Shown: piece after piece, positions 1 through 5,159 of the stretch | Layout of the letters: the number at the start of each line of letters is the position of its first letter | Position numbering within the stretch: the first letter of the stretch is position 1 | Assembly (NCBI GenBank): GCA_903858195.1 | Contig: CAIOHW010000385.1 | Coordinates: 1-5,159, forward strand | DNA: 5,159 nucleotides | Reading direction: 5' to 3' | DNA from: Oligoflexia bacterium | Lineage (GTDB): Bacteria > Bdellovibrionota > UBA1018 | Program-made: the position numbers and the translations under genes | The notes under the pieces: generated by a model | The model's input: the letters and a program-made list of their open reading frames with translations, nothing else | What the model was told of the DNA's origin: nothing | Database searches by the model: none

Positions 1-78
1 ATCTGGTCGAGAGCACTCGCTCCCTGCTGGTTCAGTTAGCTTAGAAGTTGGTCGAGCATATTGGGTCCCCGAAAATGC
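1..78 (+). other. Left-edge segment, possible tail of a convergent gene
   Basis: This lies beyond the rplT terminator. On the plus strand, one frame is open from base 3 and ends in TAG at 42-44. It reads LVESTRSLLVQLA, a plausible amphipathic helix for a protein C-terminus. If real, it is a gene converging on rplT that shares the bidirectional terminator at 79-127. Thirteen codons are too few to establish coding, and another plus-strand frame also stays open here, so this is only a possibility. No minus-strand gene is visible. Confidence 0.2.
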
Positions 79-127
79 AAAAACGCTTGGCTTTACGGGT
101 ACTTTGTACCCTCAGCCAAGCGTTTTT
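79..127 (-). terminator. Strong intrinsic terminator, bidirectional, after rplT
   Basis: Bases 79-92 and 114-127 form a perfect 14-bp inverted repeat with outer arms AAAAACGCTTGGCT and AGCCAAGCGTTTTT. Inside it, GGGTAC (97-102) pairs with GTACCC (106-111) around a TTT loop, separated from the outer stem by a small asymmetric internal loop (93-96 and 112-113). A run of five T follows the GC-rich stem on either strand, so it should stop transcription both ways. It begins 48 bases after the rplT stop codon and is the natural end of the sucD-to-rplT block. The symmetric design fits a convergent gene on the left. Confidence 0.92.
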
Positions 128-175
128 AAAACCGGAACCGAATGGCCACATCCAAATGGATGGGCTCGCGGTCGC

Positions 176-538
176 TCAGTTCGTCGGAGCGAGTCCGCGA
201 ACCTGCTCGACAATCGCGCCGAATCCCTTGGGGTCGGCAATCGCGATGTCGGAGAGGACCTTGCGATCGAGCTTCACCTCAGCCTTCTTCAGGGCTGCGA
301 TGAGGCGGCTATAGCTGATGTTGCAATCAGCTGCGGCAGCCGAAAGACGCGCGATCCACAGGGTGCGGAAATCACGCTTCTTGTTGCGGCGGTCGCGATA
401 GGCATAGATGAACGCACGATCGACCAACTCGGCCGTACGGCGGAATTTGTTCTTCGCACCCAGGACAAAGCCAGAGGCGCGCTCCAGAACCTTCTTATGA
501 CGACGACGCTTTTTAAAACCACGTTTTGCGCGAGGCAT
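176..538 (-). CDS. rplT: Large ribosomal subunit protein L20
   Basis: L20 is an rRNA-binding protein needed early in 50S assembly, and in studied bacteria it also represses its own operon by binding the mRNA. The 120-residue product has the usual length. Its basic N-terminal arm (MPRAKRGFKKRRRHKK, residues 1-16) is typical, as are YAYRDRRNKKRDFRTLWIARL (46-65, quoted here in part: YAYRDRR and KKRDFRTLWI), ISYSRLIAALKKA (74-86) and LDRKVLSDIA (90-99). One oddity is that the family block RINAAAR reads RLSAAAA at 64-70, so the usual Asn and the second Arg are Ser and Ala. The ATG start has UAAGGAG (544-550) five bases upstream. It follows rpmI by 38 bases, as in the conserved infC-rpmI-rplT set, and is the last gene before the terminator. 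Identity is secure. Confidence 0.98.
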   Translation of the reverse strand: MPRAKRGFKKRRRHKKVLERASGFVLGAKNKFRRTAELVDRAFIYAYRDRRNKKRDFRTLWIARLSAAAADCNISYSRLIAALKKAEVKLDRKVLSDIAIADPKGFGAIVEQVRGLAPTN

Positions 539-576
539 GGGTACTCCTTAACGAAAAATACAGTCGATGAATCGGA

Positions 577-777
577 TCAGTTGGAACCGTAGGGCATGCA
601 CTTCTCGACATGGCGAACATCGCCCTCGAAGATGTAGCCTGCCGAACGCAGCTTGAGCTTGCGCGCTGCCGTCTTGTTACCGAGACAGTGACGCTTGTTC
701 GCGCGCTTGAACTTCACCTTGCCGGTTGCAGTGAACGAGAAACGCTTTGCAGCGGCCTTCTTGGTCTTGAGCTTCAT
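577..777 (-). CDS. rpmI: Large ribosomal subunit protein L35
   Basis: L35 is a small basic protein of the 50S subunit. The 66-residue product is the normal size and carries the family signature KTKKAAAKRF (residues 4-13), a basic middle (KFKRANKRH, 22-30), and the C-terminal block with GD (52-53) and MPYGSN in the place of the common LPYA ending. It begins MKLKTKK rather than the commoner MPKMKTKK; no in-frame ATG, GTG or TTG lies just upstream, so the ATG at 775-777 is the best start. AGGA (786-789) sits eight bases before it. It lies between infC and rplT as expected. In E. coli, L20 represses rpmI translation and rplT is translationally coupled to it; the 127-base leader here could host similar control. 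Confidence 0.97.
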   Translation of the reverse strand: MKLKTKKAAAKRFSFTATGKVKFKRANKRHCLGNKTAARKLKLRSAGYIFEGDVRHVEKCMPYGSN

Positions 778-904
778 GATGGCAATCCTATGTTACAGTC
801 CAAAAAACCTTTATAAACAACAACATAACCACTTACGAGAACCGCTTCAGGAACTCGGCGTGCGTTGCGGAGTGTCGCAAGCTAGTCCAGTGACCCGCCG
901 GGCG
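778..904 (-). promoter_or_regulatory. AT-rich infC-rpmI spacer, candidate L20-responsive leader
   Basis: This 127-base gap is unusually long for this block, and its half next to rpmI is AT-rich, including a T6 run on the coding strand (802-807). An inverted repeat pairs TATGTT (coding-strand copy of 822-827) with AACATA (789-794). G-U pairs can extend it, and the 27-base loop holds the T run. The 3' arm touches the rpmI AGGA box (786-789), so folding could affect ribosome access. A second small hairpin, TTGCG/CGCAA, lies at 865-880. L20 binding here is inferred from the E. coli and Bacillus operons, not shown. A weak TTGTTT-N17-TGTAAC promoter match also overlaps this region. Confidence 0.3.
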
Positions 905-1630
905 TCAACCGTTTTCTGAGCCAGATCCGTCACTTCCGTTGCCAGAGGTGGGCTTCTGGGGTGCCGCTGGGGCCGGAGCAGAAGCCTGGGCCTGAGGCTT
1001 GGGTTTGGAGGCCTTCTTGGCGGCAGGATTGGGAGCCAGCACCATAATGAGCTTCTTGCCCTCAAGCTTGGCCGGAGCCTCGATTATGGCGATATCCTCG
1101 ACCTGCTTGGCGAGTTCTCGCATCATCTTGTGGCCCTGCTCAACGTAGGTGACCTCACGGCCACGGAACATCATGGTGATCTTGGCCTTGTCACCCTCCT
1201 CAAGGAAGGTCCGGATATTCTTAAACTTGTAGTCGAGGTCGTGCTGGTCGGTACGGGGACGCAGCTGCACTTCCTTAACCTTGATCACGGTCTGCTTTTT
1301 CCGAGCCTCGTGATCCTTCTTTTTCTTCTCGTATTTGAACTTGCCGTAATCGCAGATCTTGCAGACCGGAGGCTGCGCATTCGGCGAGATCTCCATGAGA
1401 TCCAGACCGCGCTCGCGGGCCATCCGAAGGGCGTCGAACGTCGGCACGATGCCGAGCTGTTCGCCATTTTCGTCGATCAGGCGCACCTGCGGAACGCGAA
1501 TGCGCTCATTGATGCGATGCTCGTCTTTGCTGGGAGGAGGAAAGGCGCCACGGGCAGGGCGAGGACGCGGGAACGGAGGACCTGAGGGACCTGAAGGACC
1601 GGAACCTGAACTCGGGGGAATAAATGCCAT
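905..1630 (-). CDS. infC: Translation initiation factor IF-3 with extended N- and C-termini
   Basis: IF3 binds the 30S subunit, keeps subunits apart and checks start-codon and initiator-tRNA pairing. The core, about residues 40-200, is complete. It has an N domain (RINERIRVPQVRLIDENGEQ at 39-58, then PPVCKICDYGKFKYE at 87-101), a lysine-rich linker helix (102-112), and a C domain with KVKEVQLRP (117-125) and MMFRGREV (153-160). The family is usually near 180 residues; this one is 241. Residues 1-38 are rich in Pro, Ser, Gly and Arg, and 201-241 form an Ala/Pro/Lys then Gly/Ser tail. The ATG at 1628-1630 is the only standard start; a stop lies upstream in frame at 1661-1663. Its best Shine-Dalgarno, AAAGG, is about 16 bases away, which is poor. 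A non-standard internal start (ATC at codon 40 or ATT at 44) cannot be excluded, since E. coli infC uses AUU for self-control. Confidence 0.97.
   Translation of the reverse strand: MAFIPPSSGSGPSGPSGPPFPRPRPARGAFPPPSKDEHRINERIRVPQVRLIDENGEQLGIVPTFDALRMARERGLDLMEISPNAQPPVCKICDYGKFKYEKKKKDHEARKKQTVIKVKEVQLRPRTDQHDLDYKFKNIRTFLEEGDKAKITMMFRGREVTYVEQGHKMMRELAKQVEDIAIIEAPAKLEGKKLIMVLAPNPAAKKASKPKPQAQASAPAPAAPQKPTSGNGSDGSGSENG
1577..1603 (-). repeat. Three 9-base tandem units encoding SGP-SGP-SGP in IF3
   Basis: Codons 10-18 of infC are three near-identical 9-base units, seen on the plus strand as GGACCTGAG, GGACCTGAA and GGACCGGAA in a shifted phase. They encode Ser-Gly-Pro three times, giving a short collagen-like Gly-X-Y run ending Gly-Pro-Pro. 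The repeat keeps the frame, so strand slippage would change tail length without breaking the gene. Confidence 0.6.
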
Positions 1631-1675
1631 GCTGGTTGAGTTTCTACCTTTCTCTTCCTGTTAAAATTGTCTCGG

Positions 1676-1704
1676 GGTTACCGGAACTTCCGGCAGCCTG
1701 TCAA
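1676..1704 (-). promoter_or_regulatory. Possible infC promoter with consensus -35 box
   Basis: The coding strand has a perfect TTGACA (1699-1704) immediately after the stop of the upstream gene. With 16 or 17 bases of spacer, the -10 position is only GGTAAC or GTAACC, a weak match to TATAAT. A start here would fall 40-50 bases before infC. The poor -10 makes this tentative; it might be an activated promoter or chance. Confidence 0.2.
1681..1693. promoter_or_regulatory. Perfect dyad CCGGAA-N-TTCCGG before infC
   Basis: This 13-base perfect palindrome with a one-base centre lies in the 74-base gap between the coiled-coil gene and infC. It sits within the spacer of the candidate promoter, where an operator would act. 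As RNA it could form only a 4-bp CCGG stem with a five-base loop, and no T run follows directly, so it is not a terminator. No regulator can be named. Confidence 0.35.
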
Positions 1705-2136
1705 TCAAACTGAACTGCCGGAATCGGATTTTGCGGTCTTTTTGCGGCGCTTGACGGGACCCGTCTTGGCCATTCCGGCGCGGGCAGTAGTCTTCTTGCC
1801 CGTGGACTTGGCCTTGGCGGCTCCCCGTGAGCCGGTCTTGCCCAACAACTGGCTGAGCTCTTTTTTCTGGCTCTCGAGCACCTTTTTCCAGCGATTGAGC
1901 TCACCGGGAATCTGCTTCTGCAGCTTTTCGAGATCGCGCTTCTCGCGCTCTACGAAGCTCCGCACACGGTGAAGGTCGGACTGAATCAGCTTGCGAACCT
2001 CCTTGCCCTGGCGCTCCGCGAACTTTCGGGCCTCGTCCATCCAGTTGTCCTTGATGAGCGAGTTGAGCTGCTGCTGGGCCGACTTCACCTTCTCGAGCCA
2101 ACGCTTCATGTCCTTGGTATCCTGCTGGTCTGCCAT
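1705..2136 (-). CDS. Hypothetical coiled-coil protein with histone-H1-like basic tail
   Basis: I do not recognise this 143-residue protein. Residues 1-99 are highly charged and almost free of helix breakers apart from one Pro (77). They predict long amphipathic helices: about 8-30 (MKRWLEKVKSA), 32-76 (FAERQGKEVRKLIQSDLHRV) and 78-98 (ELNRWKKVLESQKKELSQLL). Residues 100-143 are disordered-looking, rich in Lys, Arg, Ala, Thr, Ser and Gly, with 14 basic residues and one acidic (D138), ending near KRRKKTAK. No signal peptide or membrane segment is seen, so it is cytoplasmic. A helical domain plus H1-like tail occurs in nucleoid proteins and in PhaF-type phasins; either role, or RNA or ribosome binding, is only inference. 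The ATG at 2134-2136 is chosen because GGGAG stands six bases upstream and it clears the nadE stop by 34 bases; longer starts at 2154 or 2220 would approach or overlap nadE. The gene is 74 bases before infC. Confidence 0.8.
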   Translation of the reverse strand: MADQQDTKDMKRWLEKVKSAQQQLNSLIKDNWMDEARKFAERQGKEVRKLIQSDLHRVRSFVEREKRDLEKLQKQIPGELNRWKKVLESQKKELSQLLGKTGSRGAAKAKSTGKKTTARAGMAKTGPVKRRKKTAKSDSGSSV

Positions 2137-2142
2137 TCTACG

Positions 2143-2147
2143 CTCCC
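2143..2147 (-). promoter_or_regulatory. Ribosome binding site deciding the coiled-coil gene start
   Basis: GGGAG on the coding strand lies six bases before the ATG at 2134-2136. The alternative starts upstream in the same frame (2154 and 2220) would place this motif inside the coding region, so it supports the 143-residue form. Confidence 0.6.
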
Positions 2148-2170
2148 GGGCCATGGCCCTATCCGAATTC

Positions 2171-3856
2171 TCACTTGAGACCCCAGCGCTTTGCAACGGG
2201 CATGCGCCTGCCCACGCCAAAGGCCTTGGGACTGGTCTTGATGACCGGGGCCCCCTGGCGCCGCTTGAACTCCTGACGCTCCAGCGTCGCGAGGGTCTGC
2301 CTCACCCACCCCGCATGGTACCGCGCACCCAGGCGCTCATCGAGCTCCGACACCGCAACGCCCTGCTCCAGATACAGCTCCAAAAGCTCATCCAGCAACT
2401 CATAGGGCGGAAGCGTGTCCTGATCGGTCTGGTTGGGCCTCAGCTCGGCCGAAGGGGCCTTGGTGATGCTGGCTTCGGGAATCACAGGAGACCCGGAAAG
2501 GCTCGTTTGGGAGCCGTTGATATGACGCGCAAGCTCATAGACCCGCGTCTTAAAGAGATCACCAATGGGGGCAAGTGCTCCGCACATGTCTCCATAGAGC
2601 GTGGAATAGCCCATGGCGATTTCGGACTTGTTACCCGTCGTCAGCACGAGCGCCCCGAGCGCATTGGAGAGCGTCATCAGCATCATGCCGCGAAGCCGCG
2701 ACTGGAGGTTCTCGGAGGCAAGCCCCTCGAGATTCACCACTCCGCCCGAGATCTCGCGCGAGGCGGTCGAAAAGAGAAACTTAATGGGCTTCACTTCGAG
2801 GCGGATGCCGAGTTGGGAGGCTAGCTTCTCAGCATCGGCAAGGCTCCCAGCCGAGGAGTACTGGCTCGGCATGGCAACCCCCAGCACGGACTTGGGCCCG
2901 AGCGCCTCAACAGCAAGCGCCGCGACGACCGCCGAATCAATGCCCCCGCTCAGGCCCAGGATGGCCTTGGAAAAGCCGGTGCGTGCAAAGTAATCCCGGA
3001 TCCCGCGAATCAGCCCCAGACGGAGCACTTCGATCTCCGAGGCAGCTGCTTCGGGCTTGAGGGTTGAGAGCCCAAAGGCCTCAAACACTCCAAACCCCTC
3101 TGAAAAGAGCGGCAGACGGCCCAGGAGGTTTCCCTTCGAGTCGGAAACAAAACTGGCCCCGTCAAAGAGCAGTTCGTCATTGGCACCCACCTGATTGACG
3201 TAAAAGAGCGGGATTCCGAGATCCTTGGCAATGCCGCAGTGGATCGCCTCACGCCTCGGGCGCTTGCCCCATTCATAGGGACTGGCCGAGACCGAAACCA
3301 GGAGGTCGGGCTTGAGCTTGCGAATCCGGTCCAGCGGATTGGAGGGGTAGAGAGGCTTACCCTGGTTCAAGCGCCCGGAGTCCTCGGCCCAGAGGTCTTC
3401 GCAGATGGCGACTCCAATTTTATGCCCGGTGGCGGGATGGACCCAGATCCGGCTCTCGCTCGCAGGCTCGAAATACCGGGCCTCGTCAAAGACATCGTAG
3501 GTCGGAAGCAGGGACTTTGCCTGCCGGAAGACTTCCTTGCCGTCCCAGAAAACGCATGCGGCGTTCTGAGCCGCCCTGCCGCGGGGCTCAGGATTGGGAA
3601 GCAGCACCCCTGCAACGAGCGCGCAGGTCTTGCCCCGAGTGAAGGAAGCAAGCTCGGTCATGGCCTGAGCGGAGCGCTCAAAGAACTCGGGTCGCTCCAA
3701 AAGATCGTGGGGCGGATACCCGCAGACGCCCAGCTCAGGCGTCAGGAGCAGGTCCGCCCCACTTTCAATGGCTTGTTCGAAAGCGCGCTCAAGCTGCTTG
3801 AGATTGCCTGCGAAATCCCCGACGACCGGGCTGATCTGCGCGATGGCGACTTTCAA
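2171..3856 (-). CDS. nadE: Glutamine-dependent NAD+ synthetase
   Basis: NadE amidates nicotinic acid adenine dinucleotide to NAD+ using ATP, with ammonia released from glutamine in its own N-terminal domain. Both domains are present in about 561 residues, the normal size for the two-domain form. In the nitrilase-type glutaminase domain (about 1-265), the catalytic triad is visible as E41 (TPELGVCGYPP), K114 (AKSLLPTYDVFDEARYF) and C152 (VAICEDLW). The synthetase domain (about 270-561) has the ATP-pyrophosphatase loop SGGIDSA (303-309), ENLQSRLRG (382-390), TTGNKSE (406-412), GDMCGALAPIGDL (422-434) and the C-terminal FKRRQGAPVIKTSPKAFG. No ATG starts it. The TTG at 3854-3856 gives MKVAIAQISP, as most relatives begin, with AGGGAG 12 bases upstream. 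A TTG at 3875-3877, directly after the ndk stop and in frame with it, would add seven residues. Close packing implies co-transcription and coupling with ndk. Confidence 0.97.
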   Translation of the reverse strand: MKVAIAQISPVVGDFAGNLKQLERAFEQAIESGADLLLTPELGVCGYPPHDLLERPEFFERSAQAMTELASFTRGKTCALVAGVLLPNPEPRGRAAQNAACVFWDGKEVFRQAKSLLPTYDVFDEARYFEPASESRIWVHPATGHKIGVAICEDLWAEDSGRLNQGKPLYPSNPLDRIRKLKPDLLVSVSASPYEWGKRPRREAIHCGIAKDLGIPLFYVNQVGANDELLFDGASFVSDSKGNLLGRLPLFSEGFGVFEAFGLSTLKPEAAASEIEVLRLGLIRGIRDYFARTGFSKAILGLSGGIDSAVVAALAVEALGPKSVLGVAMPSQYSSAGSLADAEKLASQLGIRLEVKPIKFLFSTASREISGGVVNLEGLASENLQSRLRGMMLMTLSNALGALVLTTGNKSEIAMGYSTLYGDMCGALAPIGDLFKTRVYELARHINGSQTSLSGSPVIPEASITKAPSAELRPNQTDQDTLPPYELLDELLELYLEQGVAVSELDERLGARYHAGWVRQTLATLERQEFKRRQGAPVIKTSPKAFGVGRRMPVAKRWGLK

Positions 3857-3868
3857 GCGCTGGGCGGG

Positions 3869-3874
3869 CTCCCT
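3869..3874 (-). promoter_or_regulatory. Candidate ribosome binding site for nadE
   Basis: AGGGAG on the coding strand lies just after the ndk stop and 12 bases before the TTG at 3854-3856. The spacing is long but usable. It lies downstream of the other TTG (3877), which has no such motif before it, so it favours the shorter nadE. Confidence 0.4.
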
Positions 3875-3877
3875 CAA

Positions 3878-4306
3878 TTAGTAGCGCTTCTGGACTTCAG
3901 CGCGATCGAAAAAGTAAGCGATCTCGCGCTCGGCCGAGGCCGGGCTGTCAGAACCGTGCACTGCATTGGCTTCGATGCTGTCAGCGAAGTCCTTGCGGAG
4001 CGTGCCGGGAGCAGCCTTGGCAGGATCAGTTGCGCCCATGATTTCGCGGTTGAGTGCGACGGCGCCCTCACCTTCGAGCACCATGAGCATCACGGGGCCG
4101 GAGGTCATGAAGTGCACGAGGCTCTGGAAGAAAGGGCGATCCTTGTGCTCGATGTAGAAGCCTTCTGCCTTCTCGCGGGAGAGGCGGGTGAACTTGGCGG
4201 CCGCAATACGCAGGCCCTTCTGTTCGAAACGGGTCATGATTTCGCCCATGACGTTCTTGGCCACTGCGTTCGGCTTGATGATGGAAAAAGTTTTTTCGAC
4301 AGCCAT
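3878..4306 (-). CDS. ndk: Nucleoside diphosphate kinase
   Basis: Ndk moves the terminal phosphate of ATP or GTP to other nucleoside diphosphates through a phosphohistidine, keeping the cytoplasmic NTP and dNTP pools balanced. The 142-residue product is full length. The catalytic histidine is H117 in NAVHGSDS (114-121). Other nucleotide-site residues sit where the family has them: K11 (IIKPNAV), Y51, F59, R87, T93, R104 and N114. It closely follows the proteobacterial form, including FMTSGP (66-71) and REIAYFF (127-133). AGGGAG (4313-4318) lies six bases before the ATG, a strong ribosome site. It follows sucD by 110 bases. Succinyl-CoA synthetase and Ndk have been reported to associate in Pseudomonas aeruginosa, which makes the pairing functionally sensible. 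Its TAA stop touches, in frame, the first possible nadE codon. Confidence 0.99.
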   Translation of the reverse strand: MAVEKTFSIIKPNAVAKNVMGEIMTRFEQKGLRIAAAKFTRLSREKAEGFYIEHKDRPFFQSLVHFMTSGPVMLMVLEGEGAVALNREIMGATDPAKAAPGTLRKDFADSIEANAVHGSDSPASAEREIAYFFDRAEVQKRY

Positions 4307-4332
4307 TGTGATCTCCCTGATTTCTTTAACTT

Positions 4333-4361
4333 TCTAAAGCAAGTTCCTAAAACGTGGCCAA
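4333..4361 (-). promoter_or_regulatory. Weak candidate promoter before ndk
   Basis: In the 110-base sucD-ndk gap, the coding strand reads TTGGCC, 17 bases, then TTTAGA. That is four and three matches to the sigma-70 boxes. The surrounding sequence is AT-rich on the ndk side. It could give ndk and nadE extra transcription independent of sucD, but the match is weak and read-through from sucD is at least as likely, since no terminator with a T run is seen in the gap. Confidence 0.2.
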
Positions 4362-4416
4362 CCCTTAGCCCAATTTTCGGGCCTCTGTCAGCCTCATTTT
4401 AGCCCCTCCCCGAGGT

Positions 4417-5159
<743 letters not shown>

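Noticed and set aside
104..592. 162-codon plus-strand frame across the terminator and opposite rplT
   Set aside because: It crosses the terminator hairpin and the whole of rplT, and its translation has no family features.
801..808. T6 run in the infC-rpmI gap as an intrinsic terminator
   Set aside because: No GC-rich stem directly precedes it, and rpmI-rplT would be cut off from infC.
1130..1585. 151-codon plus-strand frame opposite infC
   Set aside because: It is the complement of the conserved IF3 core; the hydrophobic run is a shadow of the Lys/Glu-rich linker.
2137..2220. N-terminal extension of the coiled-coil protein to 2154 or 2220
   Set aside because: The extension would run toward or into nadE and has no helix character; GGGAG six bases before 2136 marks the better start.
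1991..2824. 277-codon plus-strand frame opposite nadE and the coiled-coil gene
   Set aside because: Same reason: low-complexity Arg, Leu and Gly-rich translation with no motif, opposite real genes.
4368..4382. GCCC-AATTTTC-GGGC hairpin in the sucD-ndk gap as a terminator
   Set aside because: The stem is only about 4-6 bp and neither strand has a T run after it, so it is unlikely to stop transcription.
3239..4402. 387-codon open frame on the plus strand opposite nadE and ndk
   Set aside because: It lies antisense to two genes with complete catalytic motifs, shows no recognisable domain, and long antisense frames are common in GC-rich genes.

Overview
The window is a stretch of bacterial housekeeping genes. 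Every gene I can support lies on the minus strand. In transcription order, right to left, they are sucD (5' end cut off by the window edge), ndk, nadE, an unnamed coiled-coil gene with a lysine-rich tail, infC, rpmI and rplT. A strong intrinsic terminator at 79-127 closes the block. Sequence is GC-rich inside genes and more AT-rich in the few gaps. The proteins look Gram-negative: Ndk and SucD are close to proteobacterial versions. The IF3 with long tails resembles what is known from Myxococcus, so a deltaproteobacterial-type lineage (Myxococcota or Bdellovibrionota) is a reasonable but unproven guess. No mobile element, tRNA, rRNA, CRISPR array or phage gene is visible.

Layout. 4417-5159 encodes most of the succinyl-CoA synthetase alpha subunit. 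A 110-base gap with a clear ribosome binding site leads to ndk (3878-4306). The nadE frame begins directly after the ndk stop, in the same reading frame, and uses a TTG start. After 34 bases comes a 143-residue protein of charged helices ending in a histone-H1-like basic tail (1705-2136). A 74-base gap holds a perfect CCGGAA/TTCCGG dyad and a TTGACA box. Then come infC, with unusual N- and C-terminal extensions, a 127-base AT-rich gap, rpmI and rplT.

How the genes fit together. SucD makes ATP or GTP in the TCA cycle, Ndk balances nucleoside triphosphates, and NadE uses ATP and glutamine to finish NAD+. IF3, L35 and L20 are the conserved translation trio, normally controlled by L20 binding to its own mRNA. 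Here the trio sits behind an energy and cofactor set, with no thrS visible upstream and no pheS within the roughly 175 bases after rplT. Gene spacing allows read-through from sucD to rplT, but a separate promoter before infC is possible. The least explained item is the basic-tailed coiled-coil gene. I see no convincing new defence, mobile or regulatory system; the points worth a second look are protein extensions, start-site choices and small RNA or DNA structures.
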